Shown: positions 7,433 through 13,324 of the stretch, in pieces
How positions within the stretch are numbered: position 1 is the first letter of the stretch
Layout of the letters: the number at the start of each line of letters is the position of its first letter
Assembly (NCBI GenBank): GCA_012960835.1
Contig: DUAL01000249.1
Span: forward strand, 1-13,324
Source of the DNA: Flavobacteriales bacterium
Lineage (GTDB): Bacteria > Bacteroidota > Bacteroidia > Flavobacteriales > BACL11
Reading direction: 5' to 3'
DNA: 13,324 bases
The notes under the pieces: generated by a model
Database searches by the model: none
Seen by the model: only the letters and a program-made list of their open reading frames with translations
Told to the model about the DNA's origin: nothing
Made by a program: the position numbers and the translations under genes

Positions 7433-7454
7433 CACTAAATTAAAAACAATAAAA

Positions 7455-8144
7455 ATGAAATTTGGAGTAGTTATTTTTCCTGGTTCTAATTGCGATATGG
7501 ATATGATTTATGTGCTTGAAAGTATCCTCAAAAAAGAGGTGGTAAAGCTTTGGCATAAGGACACTAATTTGCAAGAATGTGACTTTATTATTTTACCTGG
7601 CGGATTCTCATTTGGTGATTATTTGCGCTCTGGTGCTATCGCTAAATTCTCGCCCATAATGAAAGAAATAATTGGCTTTGCAAATGCAGGAGGATTTGTA
7701 ATGGGCATTTGTAATGGATTCCAAATTTTGTGCGAAACAGGGCTTTTGCCAGGAGCGCTTCTGCATAATACCAATCATAAATTCATTTGTAAAAATATTC
7801 ATCTAAAAACCATTTCAGATAATAGTATTCTAACCAATATGATTGGGGATAAATCATTAAAAATGCCGATTGCACATGGTGAAGGGCGATATTTTGCAGA
7901 GGCAAAAACAATAGCAGAATTAGAAACTAACGACCAAATTCTTTTCAAATATTGTAATGAAAAAGGCGAGATAACTGAGGATTCAAATCCTAATGGTTCA
8001 ATAAAAAATATTGCGGGTGTTTGCAATAAAGATCGCAATGTTTTTGGCATGATGCCACATCCCGAACGAGCTGCTGACATTGAACTTAAAAGCACAAATG
8101 GAAGAAAATTGTTTGAAAGTATTTTGTCAAAAACTCTTGCTTAA
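7455..8144 (+). CDS. purQ: Phosphoribosylformylglycinamidine synthase, glutaminase subunit PurQ
   Basis: Class I glutamine amidotransferase that releases ammonia from glutamine for the PurL-catalysed conversion of FGAR to FGAM, the fourth step of purine synthesis. The 229-residue length is normal for stand-alone PurQ. The N-terminus FGVVIFPGSNCDMD is typical. ILPGGFSFGDYLRSGAIAKF at 46-65 is diagnostic of the family. The nucleophile is C86 in GICNGFQ, and H202 and E204 lie in MMPHPERA. A separate PurQ implies the multi-subunit PurS-PurQ-PurL enzyme and not the single large PurL with a fused glutaminase domain. The partners are not in this window. The next gene is 250 bp downstream. No terminator hairpin is obvious; only an AT palindrome (8143-8156) overlaps the stop. 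Confidence 0.96.
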   Translation: MKFGVVIFPGSNCDMDMIYVLESILKKEVVKLWHKDTNLQECDFIILPGGFSFGDYLRSGAIAKFSPIMKEIIGFANAGGFVMGICNGFQILCETGLLPGALLHNTNHKFICKNIHLKTISDNSILTNMIGDKSLKMPIAHGEGRYFAEAKTIAELETNDQILFKYCNEKGEITEDSNPNGSIKNIAGVCNKDRNVFGMMPHPERAADIELKSTNGRKLFESILSKTLA

Positions 8145-8267
8145 ATAAATTTATTTTATTACAATCTGATTCTCTTTTTTTGCCTTCTAAAACCCCTAAA
8201 ATATTTCTGCTTTTTTTGACCAAAGTGAACTCATCTCAAAATCAACCGAAATTTAGTATGGTTGAAA

Positions 8268-8287
8268 AAATTGTTAAAAAACAATTT
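8268..8287. repeat. 8-bp inverted repeat AAATTGTT-AAAA-AACAATTT upstream of nrdJ
   Basis: Perfect arms of 8 bp with a 4-nt AAAA loop. The arms share the half-site AATTGT/ACAATT with a second dyad at 8322-8334; the two centres are about 50 bp apart. It covers TTGTTA (8271-8276), 18 bp ahead of TATAAA at 8295-8300, the only weak promoter-like pair seen in this region. This looks more like an operator than a terminator because the stem is AT-only but for one GC pair and no T-run follows. Confidence 0.4.
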
Positions 8288-8321
8288 CACTTGCTATAAA
8301 TACAGCCCTATTCTTTCTTAA

Positions 8322-8334
8322 AATTGTAACAATT
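8322..8334. repeat. Second dyad AATTGT-A-ACAATT upstream of nrdJ
   Basis: Perfect 6-bp arms around a single A. It repeats the half-site of the 8268-8287 dyad, about five helical turns downstream of it, and is followed by a 12-bp palindrome ATTAAATTTAAT (8332-8343). The two could be a pair of binding sites for one dimeric regulator of the reductase gene. This is inference from symmetry alone. Confidence 0.35.
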
Positions 8335-8359
8335 AAATTTAATAGTACAAATACACCCC

Positions 8360-8389
8360 ATTTAATAAGAGAAAATTTAATAAGAGAAA
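8360..8389 (+). repeat. Perfect 15-bp tandem duplication in the nrdJ leader
   Basis: ATTTAATAAGAGAAA occurs twice head to tail (8360-8374 and 8375-8389) and ends 5 nt before the nrdJ ATG at 8395. Each copy carries the purine-rich AAGAGAAA that could serve as a weak ribosome binding site; only the second is at working distance. It cannot be coding in the nrdJ frame because TAA stops intervene. Confidence 0.9.
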
Positions 8390-8394
8390 GTAAA

Positions 8395-10980
8395 ATGACA
8401 GTTAAAACCAAAGCCACAGAGGAAGTGTTTGCAAAAAATGTAAATACAAAAACATTTACTTATGAAGATGTACTAAAGGCAAGCATTGAATATTTTAATG
8501 GAGATGAATTAGCTGCTACTACCTGGATGAATAAATATGCAATGACTGATAATGACGGTGAATTTGTAGAGAGCTCTCCAGATGATATGCACAACCGAAT
8601 GGCTAAAGAATTTGCAAGGATTGAAAATGATTACACTTTGCGTTATGATTTAAATGGGGGGGCAAAATTCCTCTCGGAATACGGACAACAAAGAGGACCA
8701 CTAACAGAGGAGAAAATTTACAATCTCTTTAAAAGGTTCGGCTATATTATTCCACAAGGAAGTGTGATGAGTTCGCTTGGGAATCATTATAAATTGGCTT
8801 CCCTTTCTAATTGTATCGTAGTGCCTGAAATGCACGATTCTTATGGCGGTGTTTTTTATACTGACCAACAATTAGCACAATTATTTAAAAGAAGATGTGG
8901 TGTTGGGGTGGATATTTCAAACCTACGGCCATCAGGGTCTAAAGTTTCTAATGCAGCAGGGAGTACTTCTGGTGCTGTTTCCTTTATGAATCGTTTTTCA
9001 AACACAACAAGAGAAGTTGCTCAAAATGGGAGAAGAGGAGCATTAATGCTTTCCATGGATATCGCACATCCTGATATAGAGGATTTTATTACCATTAAAC
9101 AAGATTTGCAAAAAGTAACAGGCGCAAACATTTCTATTCGCCTTTCGGATGAGTTCATGAAAGCGGTAGATAATAACAAGCAATACACCCACCGTTGGCC
9201 AATCGATTCTGACAATCCTAAGTTTACCAAAACCATAAATGCGAAAGAGCTTTGGGATACAATAATTAAATGCGCCCATAATACAGCTGAACCTGGTTTA
9301 ATATTTTGGGACAGACAACATTGGTATTCAACATCATCCGTTTATCCTGGATATGAAAATACTTCAACAAATCCTTGTTCTGAGATTGCAATGCAAGGAG
9401 GGGATAGTTGCAGATTAATAGCTATCAATCTTTTTAAGTTTGTTGAAAATCCTTTTACAAAAGATGCTAAGTTTAATATGGATAATTTCTACAGAGCAAC
9501 TTATGAAGGACAAAGATTAATGGATGATTTGGTTGATTTGGAAATAGAGGCAATTGGTAGAATCTTAAAAAAAGTAGAAGATGATGATGAGCCGGAAAAC
9601 ATAAAGGGCGTAGAAAAAGAAACTTGGGAACTTTTGCTAAAAACTGGAAAAGAAGGAAGGAGAACTGGTTTAGGATTTACGGCTCTTGCTGATATGGTTG
9701 CGGCATTGGGCATGGCAATTGATTCTGATAAGGCGATTGAGAAAGTAGAGGGTATAATGAAAGAAAAATGCAGAGCAGAATTTGATAGTTCCATAGATAT
9801 GTCATTGGAAAGAGGAAGTTTTGTTGGCTTTGATGCGAAAATTGAAAAAACATCAGAATTTGTACAAATGCTAGAAAAAGAATTGCCGGAAGTTTATAAT
9901 AGAATGATGGAGCACGGTAGAAGAAATATTTCCATTAGTACGGTTGCGCCAACAGGAACTTTGAGTATGCTCGCCCAAACATCATCAGGAATTGAGCCCG
10001 TATTTATGACGCATTACAAAAGAAGAAGAAAACTGAATGAGCAGGACAGAGAAGCAAAAGTAGACTTTATTGATGATACGGGAGATAAGTGGCAGGAATT
10101 TACTGTTTACCACCACAACCTAAAAAAATGGATGGAGATTACTGGGGAAACAGATATTACAAAAAGCCCTTACGCAGGTTCAACTGCACCTGAAATTGAT
10201 TGGGATAAAAGAGTTGAAATGCAAGCGGTAGTACAAAAATATGTTACACACTCCATTAGCTCTACAATCAATTTACCAAATGATGTATCGCTTGAAAAAG
10301 TTAGCACCATCTATATGAACTCCTGGAAACAGGGTTTAAAAGGAATAACGGTTTATCGTGATGGTTCTCGATCTGGAGTTTTAGTGTCTGCTGATGATAA
10401 ACAAGATAATGTTTTAGAAAACACGGAATTTAAAGAAACCCGTGCGCCATCACGACCAAAAAAATTAGATGCAAAAGTAGTTCGTTTCCAGAATAATAAA
10501 GAAAAATGGATTGCTGTTGTCGGACTAATGAATGGGCGGCCATATGAAATTTTTACAGGGAAAACAGAAGATGTTTTTGTAGTGCCCCAAGTAGTAGAAT
10601 ATGGATGGGTAATTAAAACAAAAAAGGAAGATGGCAGAACGCAATACGATTTTCAGTATGAAGATAAGGAAGGATATAAAATTACTATGGGTGGATTATC
10701 CCGTTCATTTGATAAAGAATTCTGGAACTATGCAAAGTTAATTTCAGGGGTATTGCGCCATGGGATGCCTCTACATTATGTTGTTGATTTGATTGGGAAA
10801 ATGAACCTTTATGATGATAACATCAACACCTGGAAAAGTGGTGTGGTAAGGGCGCTAAAAACATTTATTCTTGATGGCACAAAAGTATCAGACCATACCT
10901 GTGGGGAGTGCGGAGATGAAGGATTAGTTTATGAAGAGGGCTGCCTTAAATGTGTAAGTTGTGGTTATAGTAAATGCTGA
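8395..10980 (+). CDS. nrdJ: Class II (adenosylcobalamin-dependent) ribonucleoside-diphosphate reductase
   Basis: Reduces ribonucleotides to deoxyribonucleotides using a B12-generated thiyl radical, with or without oxygen. The protein has 861 residues and no N-terminal ATP-cone. It starts directly with the reductase N-domain (YEDVLKASIEYFNGDELAAT). Active-site cysteines are C140 (LSNCIVVP) and the radical cysteine C328 in NPCSE with N326 and E330. C339 lies 11 residues later, as in class II enzymes. STVAPTGTLSMLA near 514-526 is the usual phosphate-binding loop. After the barrel, about residues 690-830 resemble a TSCPD-type domain (GRPYEIFTGKTEDVF). The C-terminus has a zinc-ribbon pattern (C836, C839, C850, C853) and an end pair C856 and C861 (CGYSKC) that probably re-reduces the active site. 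A strong terminator follows. Upstream dyads may regulate it; no cobalamin riboswitch is seen. Confidence 0.96.
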   Translation: MTVKTKATEEVFAKNVNTKTFTYEDVLKASIEYFNGDELAATTWMNKYAMTDNDGEFVESSPDDMHNRMAKEFARIENDYTLRYDLNGGAKFLSEYGQQRGPLTEEKIYNLFKRFGYIIPQGSVMSSLGNHYKLASLSNCIVVPEMHDSYGGVFYTDQQLAQLFKRRCGVGVDISNLRPSGSKVSNAAGSTSGAVSFMNRFSNTTREVAQNGRRGALMLSMDIAHPDIEDFITIKQDLQKVTGANISIRLSDEFMKAVDNNKQYTHRWPIDSDNPKFTKTINAKELWDTIIKCAHNTAEPGLIFWDRQHWYSTSSVYPGYENTSTNPCSEIAMQGGDSCRLIAINLFKFVENPFTKDAKFNMDNFYRATYEGQRLMDDLVDLEIEAIGRILKKVEDDDEPENIKGVEKETWELLLKTGKEGRRTGLGFTALADMVAALGMAIDSDKAIEKVEGIMKEKCRAEFDSSIDMSLERGSFVGFDAKIEKTSEFVQMLEKELPEVYNRMMEHGRRNISISTVAPTGTLSMLAQTSSGIEPVFMTHYKRRRKLNEQDREAKVDFIDDTGDKWQEFTVYHHNLKKWMEITGETDITKSPYAGSTAPEIDWDKRVEMQAVVQKYVTHSISSTINLPNDVSLEKVSTIYMNSWKQGLKGITVYRDGSRSGVLVSADDKQDNVLENTEFKETRAPSRPKKLDAKVVRFQNNKEKWIAVVGLMNGRPYEIFTGKTEDVFVVPQVVEYGWVIKTKKEDGRTQYDFQYEDKEGYKITMGGLSRSFDKEFWNYAKLISGVLRHGMPLHYVVDLIGKMNLYDDNINTWKSGVVRALKTFILDGTKVSDHTCGECGDEGLVYEEGCLKCVSCGYSKC

Positions 10981-11005
10981 TAAGCTTACATTTATCTTGA
11001 TAATT

Positions 11006-11032
11006 AAACCCACCAAATAGGTGGGTTTTTTT
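11006..11032 (+). terminator. Intrinsic terminator after nrdJ
   Basis: AAACCCACC, loop AAATA, GGTGGGTTT: a perfect 9-bp stem with six G-C pairs, running into a T-tract (11026-11032). It lies 26 nt after the nrdJ stop and is the only textbook Rho-independent terminator in the window. A GTG at 11021 that could be mistaken for the start of the next gene is inside its 3' arm. The stem is symmetrical, but the T-run on this side suits the plus strand. Confidence 0.93.
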
Positions 11033-11044
11033 GTATCTTGCTTT

Positions 11045-11749
11045 ATGTCTATTTGGGAAAATACCAAATCAGTAGTAGAAGATTTTATCTCTTTATTTTA
11101 TCCAGAATTATGTTTGATTTGTAATGAAAATCTGCTAAAAGAGGAAGAGTGTGTTTGTATAGCATGCCTTCACCAAACCCAAAAAACGGATTGTTTTTTA
11201 CAAGAAGAAAATGAGGTGAGCAAACGATTTTGGGGCAGAGTGAAGCTTGAAAATGCAGCTGCACTTTTTCAGTTTAAAAAGCAAGGTAATGCCCAAAAAT
11301 TAATCCATCCATTAAAATATGAAGGAGGTAAAACAATTGGTGTTTTTCTGGGGAAACAAATAGCTTATGCCATAAGGGATAGTAAGTTTTTTGAAGGCAT
11401 TGATCTTATTATGCCCGTACCATTACATCCGAAAAAAGAAAAAATAAGAGGTTATAATCAAAGTAAGTATATTGTAAAAGGTATAAATAAAATTTTGAAA
11501 TTAGAAGTGAGTTTCAAATCCTTAATTCGAATTGAAAATACCGATTCACAAACTAGAAAAAAACGATTTAGTCGTTGGGAAAATATGATGCATTCATTTG
11601 CCTTGAGGCATCCCTTAAAAATCAAAAACAAACATATATTATTAGTGGATGATGTGGTAACAACCGGCTCTACAATGGAGGCATGTGCACAGAAACTATT
11701 AGAAGTAGAAGATGTTAAAGTTAGTATTGTTACTATTGCGGTGGTCTAA
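11045..11749 (+). CDS. ComF family phosphoribosyltransferase-like protein
   Basis: 234 residues. Near the N-terminus are paired cysteines likely to bind zinc (C23 and C26 in CLIC; C36, C38 and C41 in CVCIAC). A PRTase fold with the PRPP-binding motif VDDVVTTGST at 201-210 follows. PVPLHPKKEKIRGYNQS is a ComF/GntX hallmark. ComF proteins are needed for natural DNA uptake in several bacteria, acting at the cytoplasmic side with ComFA or PriA-like helicases; in many others their role is unproven. I chose ATG 11045 (MSIWENTK). The frame can be extended to GTG 11021, but that codon is inside the nrdJ terminator stem. TATCTTGC at 11034-11041, one T short of the local promoter motif, lies 4 nt before the ATG and may be the promoter. 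A 36-nt gap separates it from the lipoprotein gene. Confidence 0.88.
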   Translation: MSIWENTKSVVEDFISLFYPELCLICNENLLKEEECVCIACLHQTQKTDCFLQEENEVSKRFWGRVKLENAAALFQFKKQGNAQKLIHPLKYEGGKTIGVFLGKQIAYAIRDSKFFEGIDLIMPVPLHPKKEKIRGYNQSKYIVKGINKILKLEVSFKSLIRIENTDSQTRKKRFSRWENMMHSFALRHPLKIKNKHILLVDDVVTTGSTMEACAQKLLEVEDVKVSIVTIAVV

Positions 11750-11785
11750 TTTTTTTTGGTTAATGTTTATTCGTTTATTTGTAAT

Positions 11786-12862
11786 ATGAAATTATACCTA
11801 TCCATTTTTATCGTTTTACTACTAAGCAGTTGTGCAAATATGGTAGCGCCAACTGGTGGTGAAAAGGACATGGATGCCCCTGAGATTTTGAATATTATTG
11901 AATCTGTTGGAAAGGAAAGCGGCCAATTAGATAAAATTTATTTTTTATTTGATGAGCACATTGCGCTTAATCAGTGGGAAGAGCATTTTTATATTTCTCC
12001 ACCAATAAAAAAACGCATAGTAAAAAAGATAGCAGGCAAATCGTTGGAGTTGCATGTTGAAGATACTTTGATGGGAAATACCACTTATTTGCTTTCTTTA
12101 GATAATTGTATAAAAGATATAAATGAGGGAAATGTAGTTGAAGATTTACAATTGCTCTTTTCTACTTCTGAAAATGTGGATTCCTTAAAATTAAGCGGGA
12201 AATTGAAAAATGCCTATACTTTAGAGGTGGTTGAAAATGCTTGGATTATGCTATTTGATAAAAGCATAAATGACTCTATCATTTTTAAGGGGACGCCTAA
12301 TTATATTGCAAAAACAGATAAAGATGGCAACTTCCATTTTCCAAATTTGAACGCTAATGATTACAAAATTATTGCTTTGACTAATTTTGATTTTATTTAT
12401 AATGAGAAAGAATTAATTGCCTTTTCTGACAAATTGATTAATGCTAAAACAGACAGTTTTATTTCACTTTTGGCTTTCGATCCTATTGTAGAAATAGATT
12501 CTGTAATTGTCGATACTTTAACCGCTTTAACCGACAGCAGTAAAACCGATAGTGTGCTTGTGGAAAGCATTACCTATGGAAAATTAGAAATTTTAACTCC
12601 CACCAATTCCCCATGTGTTTTTCAACTATTACAAAACAAAAAAGTAATTAGCAAATTTGTGTTTGCTGCAAAACCTTATGCTTTATTAGATATAATTCCC
12701 GGGAAATACCAATTAAAATATATTGCAGATGCTAATGAGGATGGAATTTGGAACACTGGAAATTGGGAAAGCAAAACACAGGCCGAAAAAGTAACCAATT
12801 ACCAAACTGAAATTACAATTCGTTCCAATTGGGATTTGGAATTGGAGTGGGAATTAGAGTAG
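11786..12862 (+). CDS. Ig-like (Big_5) domain lipoprotein of the Bacteroidota type
   Basis: 358 residues with a lipoprotein signal peptide: MKLYLSIFIVLLLSSC, lipobox L13-S14-S15-C16, then CANMVAPTGGEKDMDAPEI, which is the family signature after the cysteine. Residues about 30-128 are a Big_5-type Ig-like domain (KIYFLFDEHI to LQLLFSTSE). Residues about 135-215 look like a carboxypeptidase-regulatory/transthyretin-like sandwich (TDKDGNFHFPNLNANDYKIIAL). The end contains PGKYQLKYIADANEDGIWNT, with a DxNxDG loop at D315-G320 resembling a calcium-binding turn, and closes with NWDLELEWELE. It is shorter than the 500-plus residues I expect for such proteins; a D/S/T-rich linker (about 236-262) stands where a middle region would be. 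The start is set by the signal peptide: the upstream in-frame TTG at 11756 adds ten codons that spoil it. Function unknown. TTTATTTG at 11774-11781 is a weak promoter candidate. Confidence 0.85.
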   Translation: MKLYLSIFIVLLLSSCANMVAPTGGEKDMDAPEILNIIESVGKESGQLDKIYFLFDEHIALNQWEEHFYISPPIKKRIVKKIAGKSLELHVEDTLMGNTTYLLSLDNCIKDINEGNVVEDLQLLFSTSENVDSLKLSGKLKNAYTLEVVENAWIMLFDKSINDSIIFKGTPNYIAKTDKDGNFHFPNLNANDYKIIALTNFDFIYNEKELIAFSDKLINAKTDSFISLLAFDPIVEIDSVIVDTLTALTDSSKTDSVLVESITYGKLEILTPTNSPCVFQLLQNKKVISKFVFAAKPYALLDIIPGKYQLKYIADANEDGIWNTGNWESKTQAEKVTNYQTEITIRSNWDLELEWELE

Positions 12863-13324
12863 TGTAAAATCATCTCTGTCTTGTAAAAAGTTCATTTGTC
12901 TTCTTTTGAGTTTCAAATCATCCAGACTCAAATTTATTTGCAAAACTTCTACTTTATTTTCAGTAGTAGAAAGTAGTTCTTTTCCAAAAGCATCAAAAAC
13001 TTTACTATGTCCATTAAAAGGGGTTCCGTTTCCATCCTCTCCAACTCTATTTACGCCAATAGTATAGGATTGATTTTCTATAGCACGAGCTTTTAAAAGT
13101 GTGTCCCAAGCATCAATTCGCTTTACAGGCCAATTGGCTAAATAAATTAAAATATCATAATCTACATTATTTCTGCTAAAAACTGGGAAACGTAAATCGT
13201 AACAAATAAGAGGGCAAATTTTCCATCCATCTACCTCAACAATCAACCTTCCTACTCCTTTTGCTATATGTTTTTCTTCTTTTAGTAAAGAGAATAAATG
13301 ATGTTTATCGTAAGTATGTATTGC
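12854..13324 (-). CDS. Omega-amidase YafV/NIT2-like, carbon-nitrogen hydrolase family (C-terminal 156 residues; 5' end beyond the window)
   Basis: Read on the minus strand from the right edge to TAA at 12856-12854. Visible motifs are YDKHHLF, with the catalytic lysine of the nitrilase Glu-Lys-Cys triad, and ICPLICYDLRFP, with the nucleophilic cysteine. LANWP and KARAIENQSYTIGVNRVGEDG follow. The glutamate of the triad should lie beyond the window. The YDK(R/H)HLF start and the NRVG...NGHSKVFDAFGKEL end fit the YafV/NIT2 omega-amidases, which hydrolyse alpha-ketoglutaramate or alpha-ketosuccinamate (dead-end transamination products) in the cytoplasm. A TTG at 13246 is an internal leucine and not a start, because clear family sequence continues ahead of it. 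The last three codons overlap the lipoprotein gene tail to tail by 9 nt, with no terminator between them. Confidence 0.92.
   Translation of the reverse strand, partial: AIHTYDKHHLFSLLKEEKHIAKGVGRLIVEVDGWKICPLICYDLRFPVFSRNNVDYDILIYLANWPVKRIDAWDTLLKARAIENQSYTIGVNRVGEDGNGTPFNGHSKVFDAFGKELLSTTENKVEVLQINLSLDDLKLKRRQMNFLQDRDDFTLL

Noticed and set aside
8143..8156. Palindrome AAATAAATTTATTT at the purQ stop as a terminator
   Set aside because: It has no G-C pairs, overlaps the stop codon, and has no proper T-run, so a stable RNA hairpin is unlikely.
8145..8394. Cobalamin riboswitch or NrdR box upstream of nrdJ
   Set aside because: The region is AT-rich without the conserved B12-box (GCCACTG-like) or GC stems, and no pair of NrdR-type boxes can be read.
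11021..11044. GTG start at 11021 for the ComF gene
   Set aside because: The codon is in the 3' arm of the nrdJ terminator and its T-run; ATG 11045 is the sensible start.
11756..11785. TTG start at 11756 for the lipoprotein
   Set aside because: It would put ten polar residues before the lipoprotein signal peptide that begins at 11786.
13244..13246. TTG at 13246 as the start of the omega-amidase
   Set aside because: The frame continues to the window edge with family sequence including the catalytic-lysine motif YDKHHLF, so the codon is an internal leucine.
1..13324. Mobile element, CRISPR array, tRNA or phage remnant
   Set aside because: No transposase, integrase, repeated spacer pattern, tRNA cloverleaf or terminal inverted repeat could be found on either strand; base composition is even across the window.

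Overview
The window looks like an ordinary chromosomal segment of a Bacteroidota bacterium, most likely Flavobacteriales or a close relative. It is AT-rich, lacks strong Shine-Dalgarno sites, and has TAnnTTTG-type (-7) promoter elements. It also carries phylum-typical proteins: an Ig-like (Big_5) lipoprotein whose mature end reads CANMVAPTGG, a DUF6427-like membrane protein next to a tiny DUF6341-like membrane protein, and a YafV-type omega-amidase. I see no rRNA, tRNA, CRISPR array, insertion sequence, integrase or phage gene.

Layout. 1-939 (-) is the N-terminal part of methionyl-tRNA synthetase, cut by the left edge. It is divergent from a tight (+) run: LD-carboxypeptidase (990-1889), LepA/EF-4 (1927-3705), YebC/TACO1 (3732-4484), a RimJ/RimL-like GNAT acetyltransferase (4484-4996) and PurD (5000-6274). 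The last three are nearly contiguous (TAATG overlap, then a 3-nt gap). An unlisted 58-residue membrane protein gene (6266-6442, -) converges on purD and overlaps it by 9 nt. It is divergent from a polytopic membrane protein (6498-7418, +), which is followed by PurQ (7455-8144). A 250-bp intergenic region with two related dyads and a perfect 15-bp tandem repeat precedes a class II (B12-dependent) ribonucleotide reductase (8395-10980). A clean intrinsic terminator (11006-11032) follows it. Then come a ComF-type phosphoribosyltransferase (11045-11749) and the Big_5 lipoprotein (11786-12862). The lipoprotein gene converges, again with a 9-nt overlap, on an omega-amidase gene that runs off the right edge (12854-13324, -).

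How the genes fit together. There are two translation elongation factors side by side (LepA, YebC), a tRNA-charging enzyme, two steps of de novo purine synthesis (PurD, PurQ) and the enzyme making deoxyribonucleotides (NrdJ). One peptidoglycan-recycling enzyme (LdcA), a DNA-uptake-type protein (ComF) and envelope proteins complete the set. This is a housekeeping neighbourhood. I did not find a new defence, mobile or biosynthetic system. The interesting material is regulatory: five matching -7 elements (TATnTTYGC), two of them directly abutting back to back; a lepA transcript that should be almost leaderless; the structured leader of nrdJ; and the small overlooked gene.
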